64,000 nucleotides of DNA from CAWBVG01 sp963792175 (GCA_963792175.1 CAWBVG010000039.1:124001-188000), one strand, 5' to 3'; positions 10,771 to 21,068 are shown, counted from the first letter of the stretch. The notes: generated by a model not told the origin, from the sequence alone. A program made the numbers and translations.

Positions 10771-13700
10771 TCTCCGCCTTTTTCATCAGGCGCCCGATCG
10801 TCGCGATGGTGATCGCGATCGTCACCGTGATCGGCGGCCTGATCTCGATGCTGGGACTGCCGCTGGCGCAGTTTCCCGAGATCGTCCCCCCGCAGATCAT
10901 CGTGTCCACGGTCTACACGGGCGCGGACGCCGTCACGATTGAGCAGTCGGTGTCGACGCCTTTGGAACAGCAGATGAACGGCGTCGACAACATGCTCTAC
11001 ATGCAGTCCACCAACGCCAACGACGGCAGCGAGCAATTGGCGGTCACGTTCGGCGTGGAGACCGACGTCAGCATCGACCAGGTCAACGTGCAGAACCGCG
11101 TGGCGCAGGCGCAGGCCAATCTTCCGACGGACGTGAACCAGTACGGGCTGACGACGCGGAAGTCCACAGGACTGCCGATGATCGTCATATCGCTCTACTC
11201 GCCCAACCGGTCCTACGATTCACTCTTCCTCGCCAACTACGCCAACATCAACGTCAACGACACCCTCTATCGCGTGCCGGGCGTCGGCGAGGTGAGGGTG
11301 TTCGGTTCCAGTGACTACGCCATGCGCATCTGGGTCAAGCCGGACGCGCTGGTCACGCTCGGTCTCGGCGTTCCCGATCTCGCGAAGGCGGTGCGACAGC
11401 AGAGCAACGTCAACCCCTCCGGACAGGTCGGTGGAGAACCCGCGCCGCCGGGCATGGAAAAGACCTACACCGTCCGCGCGCAGGGGCGGCTTCAGACACC
11501 GGAGGAATTCGGGGAGATCGTCGTCCGCTCGAACATCGACGGCTCGGTCGTCCGGTTGAAGGACGTGGCACGCATCGAGCTCGGCGCGCTCAATTATCAG
11601 CAGAGCTCGCGCATGAACGGCCAGCCAAGCGCCATCATCGCCGTGTTCCAGGCTCCCGGCTCGAACGCGCTGGCCGTCGCCTCGGGAATCAAGGCGACGA
11701 TGGAGGAGCTGAAGCGGCGGTTTCCAGGCGACCTCGACTACCGGGTGTCGCTGGACACGACGCTGCCAGTCACCCAGGGCATCCGCGAGATCGTCCAGAC
11801 GCTCGTCGAGGCTCTCATCCTCGTCATCATCGTCGTCTTCCTGTTCCTGCAGAATTGGCGGGCGACGCTCATCCCAATCATCGCCGTGCCGGTGTCGCTC
11901 ATCGGCACGTTCGCCGCGTTTCCTTTCCTGGGTTTCTCCATCAACACGTTGTCGCTCTTCGCGTTTGTGCTCGCCATCGGGCTCGTCGTCGATGACGCGA
12001 TTGTGGTCGTGGAAGCGGTCGAGCGTCATATCGAGGAAGGGATGGCACCTGTCGCGGCCACGTCGCAGGCGATGGAGGAGGTCTCCGGGCCGGTGATTGG
12101 CATCGCGCTGATCCTCTCGTCGGTCTTCCTGCCGATCGCCTTCATGGGCGGCATTCAGGGGCGGCTCAACGAGCAGTTCGCTCTCACGATCGCCATCGCG
12201 GTGCTGATCTCGGCGTTCAACGCCTTGACGCTCTCCCCTGCGCTTTCGGCGCTCCTGCTCAGACCACGGAAGGAATCGAAAGGCCTGTTCGCCCGGTTCT
12301 TCGGCGGCTTCAATCGGGGCGTGGCGAAGGCGACGCGCGGGTACGTCAACTGGAGCCACGCCCTGATCCGCAAGGCGGGTCTGGCGCTGTTGATGCTCGC
12401 CGCTGTCGCCGTCGCCGATGGTGTCATCAGCAGGAAACTCCCGGCGAGCTTTCTTCCCGAAGAGGATTACGGCTACGCGTTTCTCAACGTCCAGCTTCCC
12501 GCGGCGGCTTCGCTGGCGAGAACGGACCAGGTGTTGAAAAAAGTCGAGGGGATTCTCGGCCAGACCGAGGGCGTGGGGTCCTACGTGACGGTTGGCGGAT
12601 TCAGTCTGCTGACGCGCATCTCAGCCAGCTACCAGGGCTTCTTCTTCGTCTCGTTCAAGCCGTGGGACGAGCGGCGGTCGAAGCAGCTCGCGGCGCGAGC
12701 CATTGTCGATCGCCTGAACGGGACACTCGCTGCGGAGGTGCCCGAGGCGGTCGCCTTTGCGTTCATGCCGCCGTCGATTCCAGGACTCGGCAACGCCGGT
12801 GGCTTTTCGTTGTGGCTCCAGGATCGCAGCGGGGGATCGGTCGAGTTCCTCGATCAGAATCTTCAAAAGTTCCTGGCTGCGTGCCGCCAACGTCCGGAGC
12901 TGGCGGGAGTCGCGTCACAATTCTCCGCTGCTGTCCCGCAGATCTACGCCGATCTGGATCGAGACAAGGCGTTGAAACAAGGAGTGGCGATCGCCGACGT
13001 CTATCAGACGCTGCAAGCCTACCTCGGTGGACTCTTTCTGAATCAGTTCAGTCGCTTCGGCCGTCAATGGCGCGTGTTCCTGCAAGCGGAAGGGGTGGAG
13101 CGCAGGAGCGCCGAGGACATCCGGAACTATTACGTGCGGAATGAGAAAGGCACGATGGTCCCGCTCGCGGGGCTCGTCACCACGCGAAGCATCAGCGGCC
13201 CCGAGTACACCAACCGTTTCAATCTGTATCGCGCCGCGCAGGTCATCGGCGGCGCCGCGCCCGGTTACAGTTCCGGCCAGGCGATGGCCGCACTCGAAGC
13301 GGTGGCCAAAGAGGTCCTCCCGCCCGAGATGGGCTACGACTGGGCCGATCTCTCATACCAGGAGAGGCGAGCGTCCGGGTCCGCGATGAGGTCGTTTGGC
13401 CTGTCGTTGGTTTTCGTATTCCTGATTCTCGCGGCGCTCTATGAGAGCTGGTCGCTTCCCTTCTCGGTGCTGTTGACCGTGCCGATTGCGATCTTCGGCG
13501 CCTTCGCCGGCCTTCTCCTGCGCGGCTACGACCTGGACGTGTATAGCCAGATCGGTTTGATCGTGCTCGTCGGTCTCTCGGCGAAGAACGCCATCCTCGT
13601 CGTCGAGTTCGCCAAGACCGAAGCCGAGAAGGGCCGGGATCTCGTGGACGCCGCCCTGGAAGGAGCGAGCCGACGTCTGCGCCCCATCCTGATGACGTCC

Positions 13701-13934
13701 TTCGCGTTCATTTTGGGCTGCGTGCCGCTGTGGATCGCCTCGGGATCCGGCGCAGCGGGGCGCCGCATTCTCGGCACGGTTGTGATCGTGGGCATGCTGG
13801 CCGCGACGAGCATCGCCATCTTTCTCATCCCGGTCACCTTCTATGTCGTGGAACGGCTGACTGGAAAAGGCAACGTGAAAGGGGCCGCTGGCCATCTCGC
13901 CGGACCCGCCACCGGCGACGGCCTGACTCCTTGA
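10767..13934 (+). CDS. RND multidrug efflux permease (HAE1, AcrB/MexB type)
   Basis: This is the inner-membrane proton-driven pump of the tripartite system. It has 1055 residues, about family length, with twelve expected membrane spans. It opens with the classic FFIRRPIVAMVIAI. The central membrane domain holds the paired proton-relay aspartates in GLVVDDAIVVVEAVERH, and the second half repeats this architecture (LIVLVGLSAKNAILVVEFAK). Large periplasmic porter loops lie after spans 1 and 7. The frame is intact. Drug specificity cannot be predicted here; HAE1 pumps typically export hydrophobic and amphiphilic compounds. Confidence 0.95.
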   Translation: MISAFFIRRPIVAMVIAIVTVIGGLISMLGLPLAQFPEIVPPQIIVSTVYTGADAVTIEQSVSTPLEQQMNGVDNMLYMQSTNANDGSEQLAVTFGVETDVSIDQVNVQNRVAQAQANLPTDVNQYGLTTRKSTGLPMIVISLYSPNRSYDSLFLANYANINVNDTLYRVPGVGEVRVFGSSDYAMRIWVKPDALVTLGLGVPDLAKAVRQQSNVNPSGQVGGEPAPPGMEKTYTVRAQGRLQTPEEFGEIVVRSNIDGSVVRLKDVARIELGALNYQQSSRMNGQPSAIIAVFQAPGSNALAVASGIKATMEELKRRFPGDLDYRVSLDTTLPVTQGIREIVQTLVEALILVIIVVFLFLQNWRATLIPIIAVPVSLIGTFAAFPFLGFSINTLSLFAFVLAIGLVVDDAIVVVEAVERHIEEGMAPVAATSQAMEEVSGPVIGIALILSSVFLPIAFMGGIQGRLNEQFALTIAIAVLISAFNALTLSPALSALLLRPRKESKGLFARFFGGFNRGVAKATRGYVNWSHALIRKAGLALLMLAAVAVADGVISRKLPASFLPEEDYGYAFLNVQLPAAASLARTDQVLKKVEGILGQTEGVGSYVTVGGFSLLTRISASYQGFFFVSFKPWDERRSKQLAARAIVDRLNGTLAAEVPEAVAFAFMPPSIPGLGNAGGFSLWLQDRSGGSVEFLDQNLQKFLAACRQRPELAGVASQFSAAVPQIYADLDRDKALKQGVAIADVYQTLQAYLGGLFLNQFSRFGRQWRVFLQAEGVERRSAEDIRNYYVRNEKGTMVPLAGLVTTRSISGPEYTNRFNLYRAAQVIGGAAPGYSSGQAMAALEAVAKEVLPPEMGYDWADLSYQERRASGSAMRSFGLSLVFVFLILAALYESWSLPFSVLLTVPIAIFGAFAGLLLRGYDLDVYSQIGLIVLVGLSAKNAILVVEFAKTEAEKGRDLVDAALEGASRRLRPILMTSFAFILGCVPLWIASGSGAAGRRILGTVVIVGMLAATSIAIFLIPVTFYVVERLTGKGNVKGAAGHLAGPATGDGLTP

Positions 13935-13965
13935 GAGACGTGAAGGTTTCGGAGACGCATTACCG

Positions 13966-15376
13966 ATGACGAATCGATTCGTCCTGGCGACACTGGCGGC
14001 CAGCCTGTGCACTGGCTGCATGGTCGGTCCGAACTATCGGAGACCTGCGGTCACAACACCCGACGTCTTTCGCGGCAGCACCGAGACGACGCCGCCGGCC
14101 GACCTCACGTCGCTGGCTGACTTGCAGTGGTTCGACGTGTTCAAAGACGACCGGTTGCAGGACATGGTCCGCACGGCGCTGGTGCAGAACTACGACCTTC
14201 GCGAGGCGATGGCTCGAGTGGATGCGGCGCGCGCCAATCTCGGGATCACCCGCGCCGACCAGTTCCCCGTCGTTGACGCCAGCGCCGACGTGACAGCGAT
14301 GCGCTTCTCCATCGGCTGGCGCATTTCCGCTTCCCCAGGGCTTCCCGCAGCAGCGCACATTCGGCAGCGTGGCGATGAATCTCGTCTCGTTCGAGGCCGA
14401 TATCTGGGGACGGCTGCGCCGCGCGACGGAAGCGGCGCGGGCTGAGCTGCTCTCCAGCGACGACAATCGCAAGGCGGCGATCACCACGGTCATCGCCGAC
14501 GTCGCCGGCGCCTACTTCAACTTGCTCGAGCTCGACATGGAGCTCGTGATCGCCAGACGCACGCTGGCCGGCCGCGAAGACTCGCTGCAATTGATCAGAA
14601 CGCGGGAGGCGGGTGGCATCGCGACGCTTCTCGAGGTTCGGGAAGGCGAACAGCTGGTGTACGGGGCGGCGCAAGTGATCCCAGGAACCGAGCAGCAGAT
14701 CGAGCAAACGGAGAACGCGATCAAACTGCTGCTTGGCGAGCCCCCGGGGGGCATTACGCGGGGGCGAACGTTGTTAGAGCAGGAGGAGCCACCGTCGGTC
14801 CCTCCTGGATTGCCCTCGTCGCTGCTCGAACGGCGCCCCGACATCCGGTCTGCGGAGCAGAATCTCGTCGCCGCCAACGCCATCATCGGCGTGGCGAAGG
14901 CGGCCTACTTTCCTCGGATCAGCCTGACAGGTTTCCTCGGCTTTCAAAGCACCGAGCTGTCGAGTCTCTTCAGTGGTTCGACGAACGCGTGGCAGTTCTT
15001 TCCCCAGGTGACGCAACCGATTTTCAACGGCGGTCGACTCAAATCGAATGTCAGGCTCGCCGAGGCACAGCAGCAGATCGCGCTGGTCCAGTACGATCGA
15101 GTGATCCAGAACGCCTTCCGGGAGGTATCGGACGCACTTGTCCAGTATCGACAGACGAAAGAGATTCGTACGCAGCGGGAGCTGCTGCAGGCCGCACTCC
15201 AGGACCGGTCGCGTCTGGCTTACATGAGATACCGCGGCGGAGTCGGCACGCTCCTGAACGCGCTCGATGCGGACCGCGACTTGTTCGAAGCCGAACTGGG
15301 GCTCGCGCAAACGCGACGTGACGAGCTCCTGGCGCTGGTGCAGCTCTATCGCGCCCTCGGCGGTGGCTGGCAGTGA
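13966..15376 (+). CDS. Outer-membrane efflux factor, NodT/OprM type (one frame break)
   Basis: This is the TolC-like channel completing the efflux operon, 31 bases after the pump. The N-terminus is a lipoprotein signal (ASLCTGC) followed by MVGPNYRRPAV, the hallmark of NodT/OprM factors. An extra base near 14316 moves the frame between FSIG and GAFPLPQGFPQQRTFG. The second half has the repeated outer-membrane-efflux domain features (DIRSAEQNLVAANA, AYFPRISLTG, QVTQPIFNGGRL, YRGGVGTLLNALDADRDL). Corrected length is ~469 residues. Removing one base restores an otherwise perfect family match. Confidence 0.9.
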
Positions 15377-15558
15377 GAGGTGTCGCCTCCCCGGATTGAT
15401 GGGCTTCGAAGCGACCTCGAGAACCTCGTCGCGGACGCCGCGAAGACGAGCTTCGCTTGCTATCTCTACCTGAAGGCGATTTACCACATCTTCGCCACTT
15501 ACTTCACTAGAGCGGATTATGATCGGAAGATCAGAGGCGAATCAGCGAGGTGATTGAC

Positions 15559-15804
15559 ATGGCTGAAGCGACGACCGATCACTCCATCTTGAAAAAGATC
15601 GAAGGTCTTGTTCACGAGGAGCAACATCTCTACGGGAAGGGCGCACTGGCCGATCACGATCAAATACGGCTGGAAGCCATCAAGATCGAACTCGATCAGT
15701 GTTGGGATTTGCTGCGGCAGCGAGACGCGCGGCGCGAGTTCGGCCAGGATCCGGATGAGGCCCAGGTGCGCCCGCCCTCCGTCGTCGAGCGGTACAAGCA
15801 GTAA
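15559..15804 (+). CDS. DUF2630 family protein
   Basis: This small acidic protein of 81 residues matches the DUF2630 pattern: ILKKIEGLVHEEQHLY, DHDQIRLEAIKIELDQCWDLLRQRDARREFG and PPSVVERYKQ at the end. The ATG at 15559 is preferred because a GAGGTG sequence precedes it; an in-frame GTG three codons upstream is less likely. The helical, charged sequence suggests a two-helix bundle. Function is unknown. It is followed 44 bases later by a DksA-type gene in the same orientation. Confidence 0.85.
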   Translation: MAEATTDHSILKKIEGLVHEEQHLYGKGALADHDQIRLEAIKIELDQCWDLLRQRDARREFGQDPDEAQVRPPSVVERYKQ

Positions 15805-15848
15805 TGGGTGAGTCGCGGCTGCATTCGCAGCGTGCGGGGAAACACATC

Positions 15849-16211
15849 ATGAACATTGAGCACTACAAGCAGCGCCTTCTTGACCTCGAAAAGACTCTGT
15901 CCGCCCGTATCGGCCAGGAGGCCGACCAGGGCCGGAGAGAATTCATCGACTCGGCTCACGACGTTGGCGACGCGAGCGTCGCGGACGAGGTGGCGTCAGA
16001 GGAGTTTACGGAAGCCGAACACAATGCGGATGTGCTGCAACAGGTGCGCGACGCGCTGGGCCGGGTGGCTGATGGCACATTCGGCACGTGCATCGTCGAC
16101 GGTGGACCGATCGAAGAGCCACGGCTCGAGGCACTGCCCTGGACTCGATATTGTCTGAAGCACGCACAGCGTCTCGAGGACGCAGCGTCGTCGAGAACGC
16201 CGACTCTGTAG
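15849..16211 (+). CDS. TraR/DksA-type C4 zinc-finger-like protein
   Basis: This is a probable RNA-polymerase secondary-channel or general stress protein of the DksA/TraR superfamily. The start is placed at MNIEHYKQRL; an upstream in-frame ATG at 15804 abuts the previous gene. An N-terminal coiled coil (LLDLEKTLSARI) leads to the motif GTCIVDGGPIEEPRLEALP and a final YCLKHA. Classical DksA uses four cysteines; here only two Cys are evident with a His nearby, so the zinc site is partly degenerate. Length (~120 residues) fits the family. Confidence 0.8.
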   Translation: MNIEHYKQRLLDLEKTLSARIGQEADQGRREFIDSAHDVGDASVADEVASEEFTEAEHNADVLQQVRDALGRVADGTFGTCIVDGGPIEEPRLEALPWTRYCLKHAQRLEDAASSRTPTL

Positions 16212-16281
16212 CAGCGGCTACCTCATGTTCGCCGCCATCGAAGGGCTGTCGGATTCCGCTCGAAAGTGAGGAAGGCACGCT

Positions 16282-16734
16282 GTGAACACCCGTCCGCTGA
16301 TGACCCTCCGTGTAAGCGTTTCATCGCCGCAGAACATCGGCGCGGTCCCGCATGGCACGCGTCGGACGGTTCCGCTCAACGGAGGCGACTTCGATGGGCC
16401 GCGCCTTCGGGGAACAGTTGTGCCGGAAGGAAGCGCAGACTGGCTGCTCGTACGAGCAGACGGCGTCCTCGAATTGGACCTCCGCGTCACCCTTCTGACA
16501 CACGACGGCGCGCTGATCTCGATGAAGTCGTTCGGCTTGCGTCACGGCCCGCCGGAGGTGATCGCCGCGATCGCGCGCGGCGAGACCGTCGATCCCGCAC
16601 TCTACTATTTTCGTACGACGCCACGCTTCGAGACTGCCCACCCGACGTACGCATTCCTGAATCGCATCATCGCAGTGGCAACCGGCGACCGTCGCGCCGA
16701 CGGCCCCGTCTACGCGATACACGAAGTGCTGTGA
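16282..16734 (+). CDS. DUF3237 domain protein (copy 1)
   Basis: This 150-residue protein has a GTG start. It shows the DUF3237 beta-barrel pattern: a first strand ending at VPHGTRRTVPLNGGDFDGPRLRG, the core ADWLLVRADGVLELDLRVTLLTHDGALI, and the C-terminal YYFRTTPRFET, YAFLNRIIAVATG and VYAIHEVL. It is followed three bases later by a shorter paralogue, so the pair is a tandem duplication read as one transcript. DUF3237 proteins have no firmly known enzymatic role. Confidence 0.85.
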   Translation: MNTRPLMTLRVSVSSPQNIGAVPHGTRRTVPLNGGDFDGPRLRGTVVPEGSADWLLVRADGVLELDLRVTLLTHDGALISMKSFGLRHGPPEVIAAIARGETVDPALYYFRTTPRFETAHPTYAFLNRIIAVATGDRRADGPVYAIHEVL

Positions 16735-16737
16735 CAT

Positions 16738-17139
16738 ATGAACACTCGTCCTCTCATGGCCCTGCACCTGACGACTGCCGCCATTCAGGAGGTAGGGTCG
16801 ACGCCGCGCGGCCGCCTCTTCATTTTTCCGATCCTCGGCGGTTCTTTTGAAGGCGATCGGGTTCGTGGCAAAGTCCTCGCCGGAGGCGCCGACTGGGCGA
16901 CGGCGACCGCTGACGGCGTATTCGAACTCGATCTTCGCGCGACGCTCGAGGCAGACGACGGCGCCCTGATCTATCTGACGTTCACCGGTGTCCGCGACGA
17001 CGCGAGACAGTACCTGCGCACCCTGCCTCGATTCGAGACCGCCGCTCCACAGTACGACTTCCTCAATCGGCTGCTCGCCGTGGGTATTGGAGAAATCCGT
17101 CCCGACGGACCGGTGCACATCATCGAAGAGCTGCTTTAG
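16738..17139 (+). CDS. DUF3237 domain protein (copy 2)
   Basis: This 133-residue paralogue shares the opening MNTRPLM with copy 1 and the same strand order: FPILGGSFEGDRVRGKV, TADGVFELDLRATLEADDGALIYL, YLRTLPRFETAAPQYDFLNRLLAVGIGE and VHIIEELL. It lacks the ~15-residue insert seen in copy 1 after the central strands. The ATG lies three bases after the copy 1 stop, so the two are a tandem duplicate. Function is unknown. Confidence 0.85.
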   Translation: MNTRPLMALHLTTAAIQEVGSTPRGRLFIFPILGGSFEGDRVRGKVLAGGADWATATADGVFELDLRATLEADDGALIYLTFTGVRDDARQYLRTLPRFETAAPQYDFLNRLLAVGIGEIRPDGPVHIIEELL

Positions 17140-17196
17140 CACAGTCGGTGAGGTTCGAGACCCTCAATGCCCGAGCAGCCGGCGTGGAGAATTGGT

Positions 17197-18470
17197 TCAG
17201 GCCGTGACGCTGACGAGGATCACGATGCTTCGGCCTTGAACCGTGCAGGCGTGCCGAGCCGACATGGATCGCTGATCCTGATCGGGAATGTCGTGCGGGC
17301 TGGCCGCGAACGTGTCGACGGCGATCTGCCACGTACGTTGTGGATCCACCGGCACCTCGAAGTCGAGCGGCTCCCAGAACATATTCATCATGACGTGCAG
17401 GTCTGGATGTTCGCCGAACCCGGCGATCGTGCACGCCAGCGCACGTCCCTGGGGATCGTCAAACCACGGGCTGCCCAACTTTGTCCCGTGCCATCTGATA
17501 TCGGCCAGACCCCGCTCATTGACATGCCCGGTGTAGAAGTGCGGTCGCCGAAGCGCCGGGTGCGCCTTCCGAAACGCGATCGCGCGCGTCACAAACCGCA
17601 ACACCTCCTGGTTCGAATCAGCCATGATCCAATCGAACCAGCTCGTTCGGTTGTCCTGGTTGTAGACGTTGTTGTTGCCGCCTTGGGTGCGGCGGATCTC
17701 GTCACCGCCGAGCAGTAGCGGGACCCCTCGCGACACCATCAGGATGGTCACGAAGTTCTTGATCTGCCTCACTCGTAGCGCGCCGATCTCCGGGTTGGCG
17801 GTCGGCCCCTCGTCGCCGCAGTTCCAGCTCAGGTTCTCGTTGATGCCGTCACGATTCCCTTCGCCGTTCGCCTCGTTGTGCTTGTCGTTGTACGACACCA
17901 GGTCGTTGAGCGTGAAGCCATCGTGGACGGTGACGAAGTTGATGCTGTTCTCGGGCGACTGGCCGCGCCCCTGATAGATGTCCGCGCTGCCGGCGAGGCG
18001 CGACGCCATGGCGCCCGTCAGGCCCGGATCCCCTTTCACGAACCGCCGCACGTCGTCCCGGTAGCGGCCGTTCCACTCGGCCCAGCGATCGCCTGGAAAG
18101 TGCCCGACCTGATACAGGCCAGCCGCGTCCCAGGCTTCCGCGATCAGCTTGGTGTCGGCGAACGCGTCGTCGAGCTCGATCTGCCAGATGACGGGCGGGT
18201 GGACGAGCGGAGCACCATCTTCGCCCCGCGCCAGGATCGAGCCTTCGTCGAAACGGAAGCCATCGACGTGCATGTCCTGCACCCAGTAGCGCAGGCAGTC
18301 GACGATGAGCTTCTGCGCCAGAAGTTGACGCCGTCGGGATGGGTCGTCATCCCGAGGGGATGCGCGGAACCGGGTTCAGCCACGAGTGCCATAGCGAATT
18401 GTGTCTCGCCTTCAAGAGACGGGCCAGAATCTTGCAGTTCCTGTTTGTAGTCGTTTGGAAGGAGGCGCAT
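17197..18470 (-). pseudogene. glgX: Glycogen debranching enzyme GlgX with internal deletion
   Basis: The first ~50 codons (ATG at 18470) give the GlgX start, ending GSAHPLGMTTHPDGVNF at the beginning of the CBM48 domain. The sequence then jumps, with a frame change near 18322, to LAQKLIVDCLRYWVQDMHVDGFRFD deep in the GH13 barrel. About 250 residues are missing. The remaining catalytic half is intact, with the nucleophile region DGFRFD, acid LIAEAWD and VTVHDGFTLNDLVSYNDKHNEANG, and the C-terminal beta domain. Debranching activity is unlikely without the first barrel strands. A collapsed assembly is an alternative explanation. Confidence 0.8.
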
Positions 18471-18622
18471 CAGCGTGAAGCTCAGCCTCTGAAAGCTATT
18501 ACGATGGCCGCCGGCATCGGTCTGATGGCGGCATGGCCGCGGGCTGGATTGGGTGGTCGGTTCAGACGCCCTATGCCGGCAGGACGATGCGTAGTGGCGA
18601 ATGTCGTGAAAGGAGTGGTCCG

Positions 18623-19168
18623 ATGGCGAACTCAATCACGGGCGATATTCACAAGGCGTCGACTTGGTCGATCGTGCTCAGTGTTCTGATGATCGCCGCT
18701 GGGGTGCTGGCGATCCTCGTTCCGTCGATCGCCGGCGTGACAGTCACGATCTTTGTCGGATGGCTGCTGGTTTTCAGCGGCTTCCTGCATCTCGCCTTTG
18801 CCTGGCGCGCTGGCCGCGCCGGCGCCGTCGTCTGGGAGATTCTGGTCGGGATTCTTTACGGCGGCATTGGCTTCTACCTGCTCGCACGGCCAGTCGCCGG
18901 ACTGGAGTCGCTGACGCTGGCGCTGGCGATCTACCTGCTGATCGAGGGTGTTCTGGAGTTTGTCCTGGCGTTCAAGGTGCGTCCGGCGCCGGGCAGCGGG
19001 TGGCTGCTGTTCGACGGCATCGTGACGCTGGTGCTAGCCGCGATGATCGGGAGCGCCTGGCCCACGAGCTCGGTCTGGGCTGTCGGCATGCTCGTCGGCG
19101 TCAGCATGTTCTTCAGCGGCATCACTCGGCTGATGCTCTCAGTCGCCGTCCGGCGGATCGCGGCGTAA
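18623..19168 (+). CDS. HdeD / DUF308 family membrane protein
   Basis: This 181-residue integral membrane protein has six predicted spans in a repeated pattern, the hallmark of HdeD/DUF308 proteins linked to acid resistance in enterobacteria. Segments include VLSVLMIAAGVLAILVPSIAG, LLVFSGFLHLAFAW, ILYGGIGFYLLARP and VSMFFSGITRLMLS. AAAGGAG precedes the ATG at 18623 by a good distance, which fixes the start even though the frame is open further upstream. It is divergent from glgX. Its function in this organism is unknown. Confidence 0.85.
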   Translation: MANSITGDIHKASTWSIVLSVLMIAAGVLAILVPSIAGVTVTIFVGWLLVFSGFLHLAFAWRAGRAGAVVWEILVGILYGGIGFYLLARPVAGLESLTLALAIYLLIEGVLEFVLAFKVRPAPGSGWLLFDGIVTLVLAAMIGSAWPTSSVWAVGMLVGVSMFFSGITRLMLSVAVRRIAA

Positions 19169-19607
19169 ACGTCTCGGCGGCGTGCCGGCGGACCGACGTG
19201 CCAGCTGGTTGGCACCAGCCGGCCCGCTGGCACGGGCTCTCCCTGGCCGCTCCTGGTTTCGACGATTTCCTGCCCGTTGCTCGACGGCATGCTCCGGCAC
19301 CGTCCCTGCACTAACCCCGACCACGATTCGTCGACGAAGACGCGATTGTGGCCGCTCGCCGCTGAGCAGGTCATCGCTTTCCGGATCCTGCCGCGACGCC
19401 TACTATCTCTACCCGCACGAATACGTCCGGCCTATTCGCCGTGGTGGGATTGAGGCGTCGTTGAGGAACAACTGACGAAATGCCAGGCAAGCCCGGCATC
19501 GATGCCGGGCTTGCACGGCTCCTCGTTGGAACAGGCCCACGCACGCGGTCTACTGCGATGAGCGAGACGTCTGACTGGCCCAAAATCGCCGGACTCAGCG
19601 GGTGATC
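19169..19607. other. Gene-free region with a 26-bp perfect palindrome
   Basis: No convincing gene lies between the hdeD stop and the hydrolase stop. The only clear structure is a perfect 26-base palindrome at 19488-19513 (CAAGCCCGGCATC and its complement). As RNA it would form a strong hairpin without a U tract, possibly a terminator for the hydrolase gene on the minus strand. Confidence 0.5.
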
Positions 19608-20327
19608 CTACCGTGTGGTCAGCGCCACGCCGTGTGCCGCCTTCGCGATGATCGCGGCAACGGCCTTCGGCTGGGACACATACACCGCGTGACTGCCCTT
19701 GACCTCGTCAACCGTCGAACCGGCGCGCTTCGACATCGCGCGCTGCGCGTCGGGCGGAATCATCTTGTCCTCCGTGGACACGAGATACCAGCTCGGCTTC
19801 GTTTTCCACGCCGGCTCGCTGACGGCGCCGTTGAGCGCTTCGAGACCCCACGGCACCTGCGAGTCGGCCATGAATGCCGCGGCGTCAGCGCTCACATCCG
19901 CCGCGAACGACGCTCGAAACTTCGTTCGATCGAGGAACAGATAGCCGTCCTGAGGCGGCAGGATCGGAGGCACAGGCGCCCCGGGAGGCGGGTTCTTGAT
20001 CAACGCGGACACGGACTCGCCCTTGTCCGGGGCGAACGCCGCGATGTAGACGAGACCTGCGACTTTCGGATCGGTGCCGGCTTCCGTAATCACGACGCCG
20101 CCGTACGAGTGGCCGACGAGAATCGCCGGGCCGTTCTGCGTGGCCAGCATGCGCTTGGTGACCGCGACGTCATCCGCCAACGTGGTGGTTGGATTCTGGA
20201 CGATCGACACGTTGTAGCCGTCCTTCTTGAGGAGGTCGTAGACGCCTTGCCAACCGGACCCGTCTACGAACCCCCCGTGCACCAGCACGACGTTCTTGAC
20301 GCCCTCAACAGATCTTGCCTGCGACAT
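19608..20327 (-). CDS. Alpha/beta hydrolase
   Basis: This 239-residue cytoplasmic-type hydrolase resembles the esterase/salicylate-hydrolase-like group. It starts with the oxyanion-hole motif VVLVHGGFVDGSGW, has the nucleophile elbow GHSYGG (Ser ~97) and a terminal His in KGSHAVYVSQP. A likely acid lies in STEDKMIPPDAQ. The cap region is small and Pro-rich (NPPPGAPVPPILPP). It has no signal peptide. The substrate cannot be assigned; related proteins hydrolyse small esters. The frame is intact. Confidence 0.88.
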   Translation of the reverse strand: MSQARSVEGVKNVVLVHGGFVDGSGWQGVYDLLKKDGYNVSIVQNPTTTLADDVAVTKRMLATQNGPAILVGHSYGGVVITEAGTDPKVAGLVYIAAFAPDKGESVSALIKNPPPGAPVPPILPPQDGYLFLDRTKFRASFAADVSADAAAFMADSQVPWGLEALNGAVSEPAWKTKPSWYLVSTEDKMIPPDAQRAMSKRAGSTVDEVKGSHAVYVSQPKAVAAIIAKAAHGVALTTR

Positions 20328-20555
20328 ACAGACCTCCCCATAGCGCTGACACTTGGTTCATCTTTTCTATTGTCGATGATTTGCTGAGCGTGGCTTCGCA
20401 GCGCCTGCAATCATGGAGGCCGCACCGACTTACAGGTGAGCTGCGGGTCTGCGCGGCCATCCTTACCGGGTGTATCCGCAACGAACGCCGTGATGCGCGA
20501 ACGAGCGCAGGAGTGACGTCGCCGACGGGGTGCGATTGGCGACTCGCGCGGCCTC

Positions 20556-21068
20556 CTACCTGCTCGTCCCTACGCCGGGCGGGTAGCGCTCGAACAACTT
20601 CATCAGCGACTTGTCGATCTTCGAGGCGTTGTTCTCCGGCTTGCTGCTGACCGTCGCCGTCGCGACGCCGCGCCAGACCATCTTCCTTGTGCTCGCGTCA
20701 TACAAATCCACGATCAACGAGCCCTCCGTGTACGTCTGCACGGTCGCCATGCCGCCGCCGAACCCCCAGGGACCGAAGCCGTCCGCGATGACCTGAGGTA
20801 CAGCGTGAGTCGTGACGTGCGTGGCGACGAAGACATTGGGGTTCGAGTCGACTTGCGTCATACCCTTGCCTTGCAGCTGCGCGTTCACGCCGGCGTGAAT
20901 GCGCTGTTCGGTCAGCGAAACGAAGGACGCCGTCCCCGGCGTCCAGGCGTACGTCTTGTACGTCGCGAACGGCGCCGCCGGATCGGAATCGGTGGTGACG
21001 TGCTGTGCGTACACCACGCCGGCCGTCAGTGCGGCCAGCGCCAGCGCCGCGATCATTTGACGCGTCAT
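20556..21068 (-). CDS. DUF4136 domain secreted protein
   Basis: This 170-residue protein has a Sec signal peptide (IAALALAALTAGVVYAQ) without a lipobox Cys. The mature part follows the DUF4136 pattern: FATYKTYAWTPG, IHAGVNAQLQGKGMTQV, VFVATHVTTHAV, a Gly-rich loop GFGPWGFGGGM, EGSLIVDLYDASTRKMVWRGVAT and LMKLFERYPPG. DUF4136 proteins are periplasmic or outer-membrane-associated and of unknown function. AGGAGG lies upstream of the ATG. The frame is intact. Confidence 0.85.
   Translation of the reverse strand: MTRQMIAALALAALTAGVVYAQHVTTDSDPAAPFATYKTYAWTPGTASFVSLTEQRIHAGVNAQLQGKGMTQVDSNPNVFVATHVTTHAVPQVIADGFGPWGFGGGMATVQTYTEGSLIVDLYDASTRKMVWRGVATATVSSKPENNASKIDKSLMKLFERYPPGVGTSR

Noticed and set aside
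17607..17630. tRNA T-loop-like sequence (GGTTCGAATC)
   Set aside because: It lies within the glgX coding region and no cloverleaf can be built around it.
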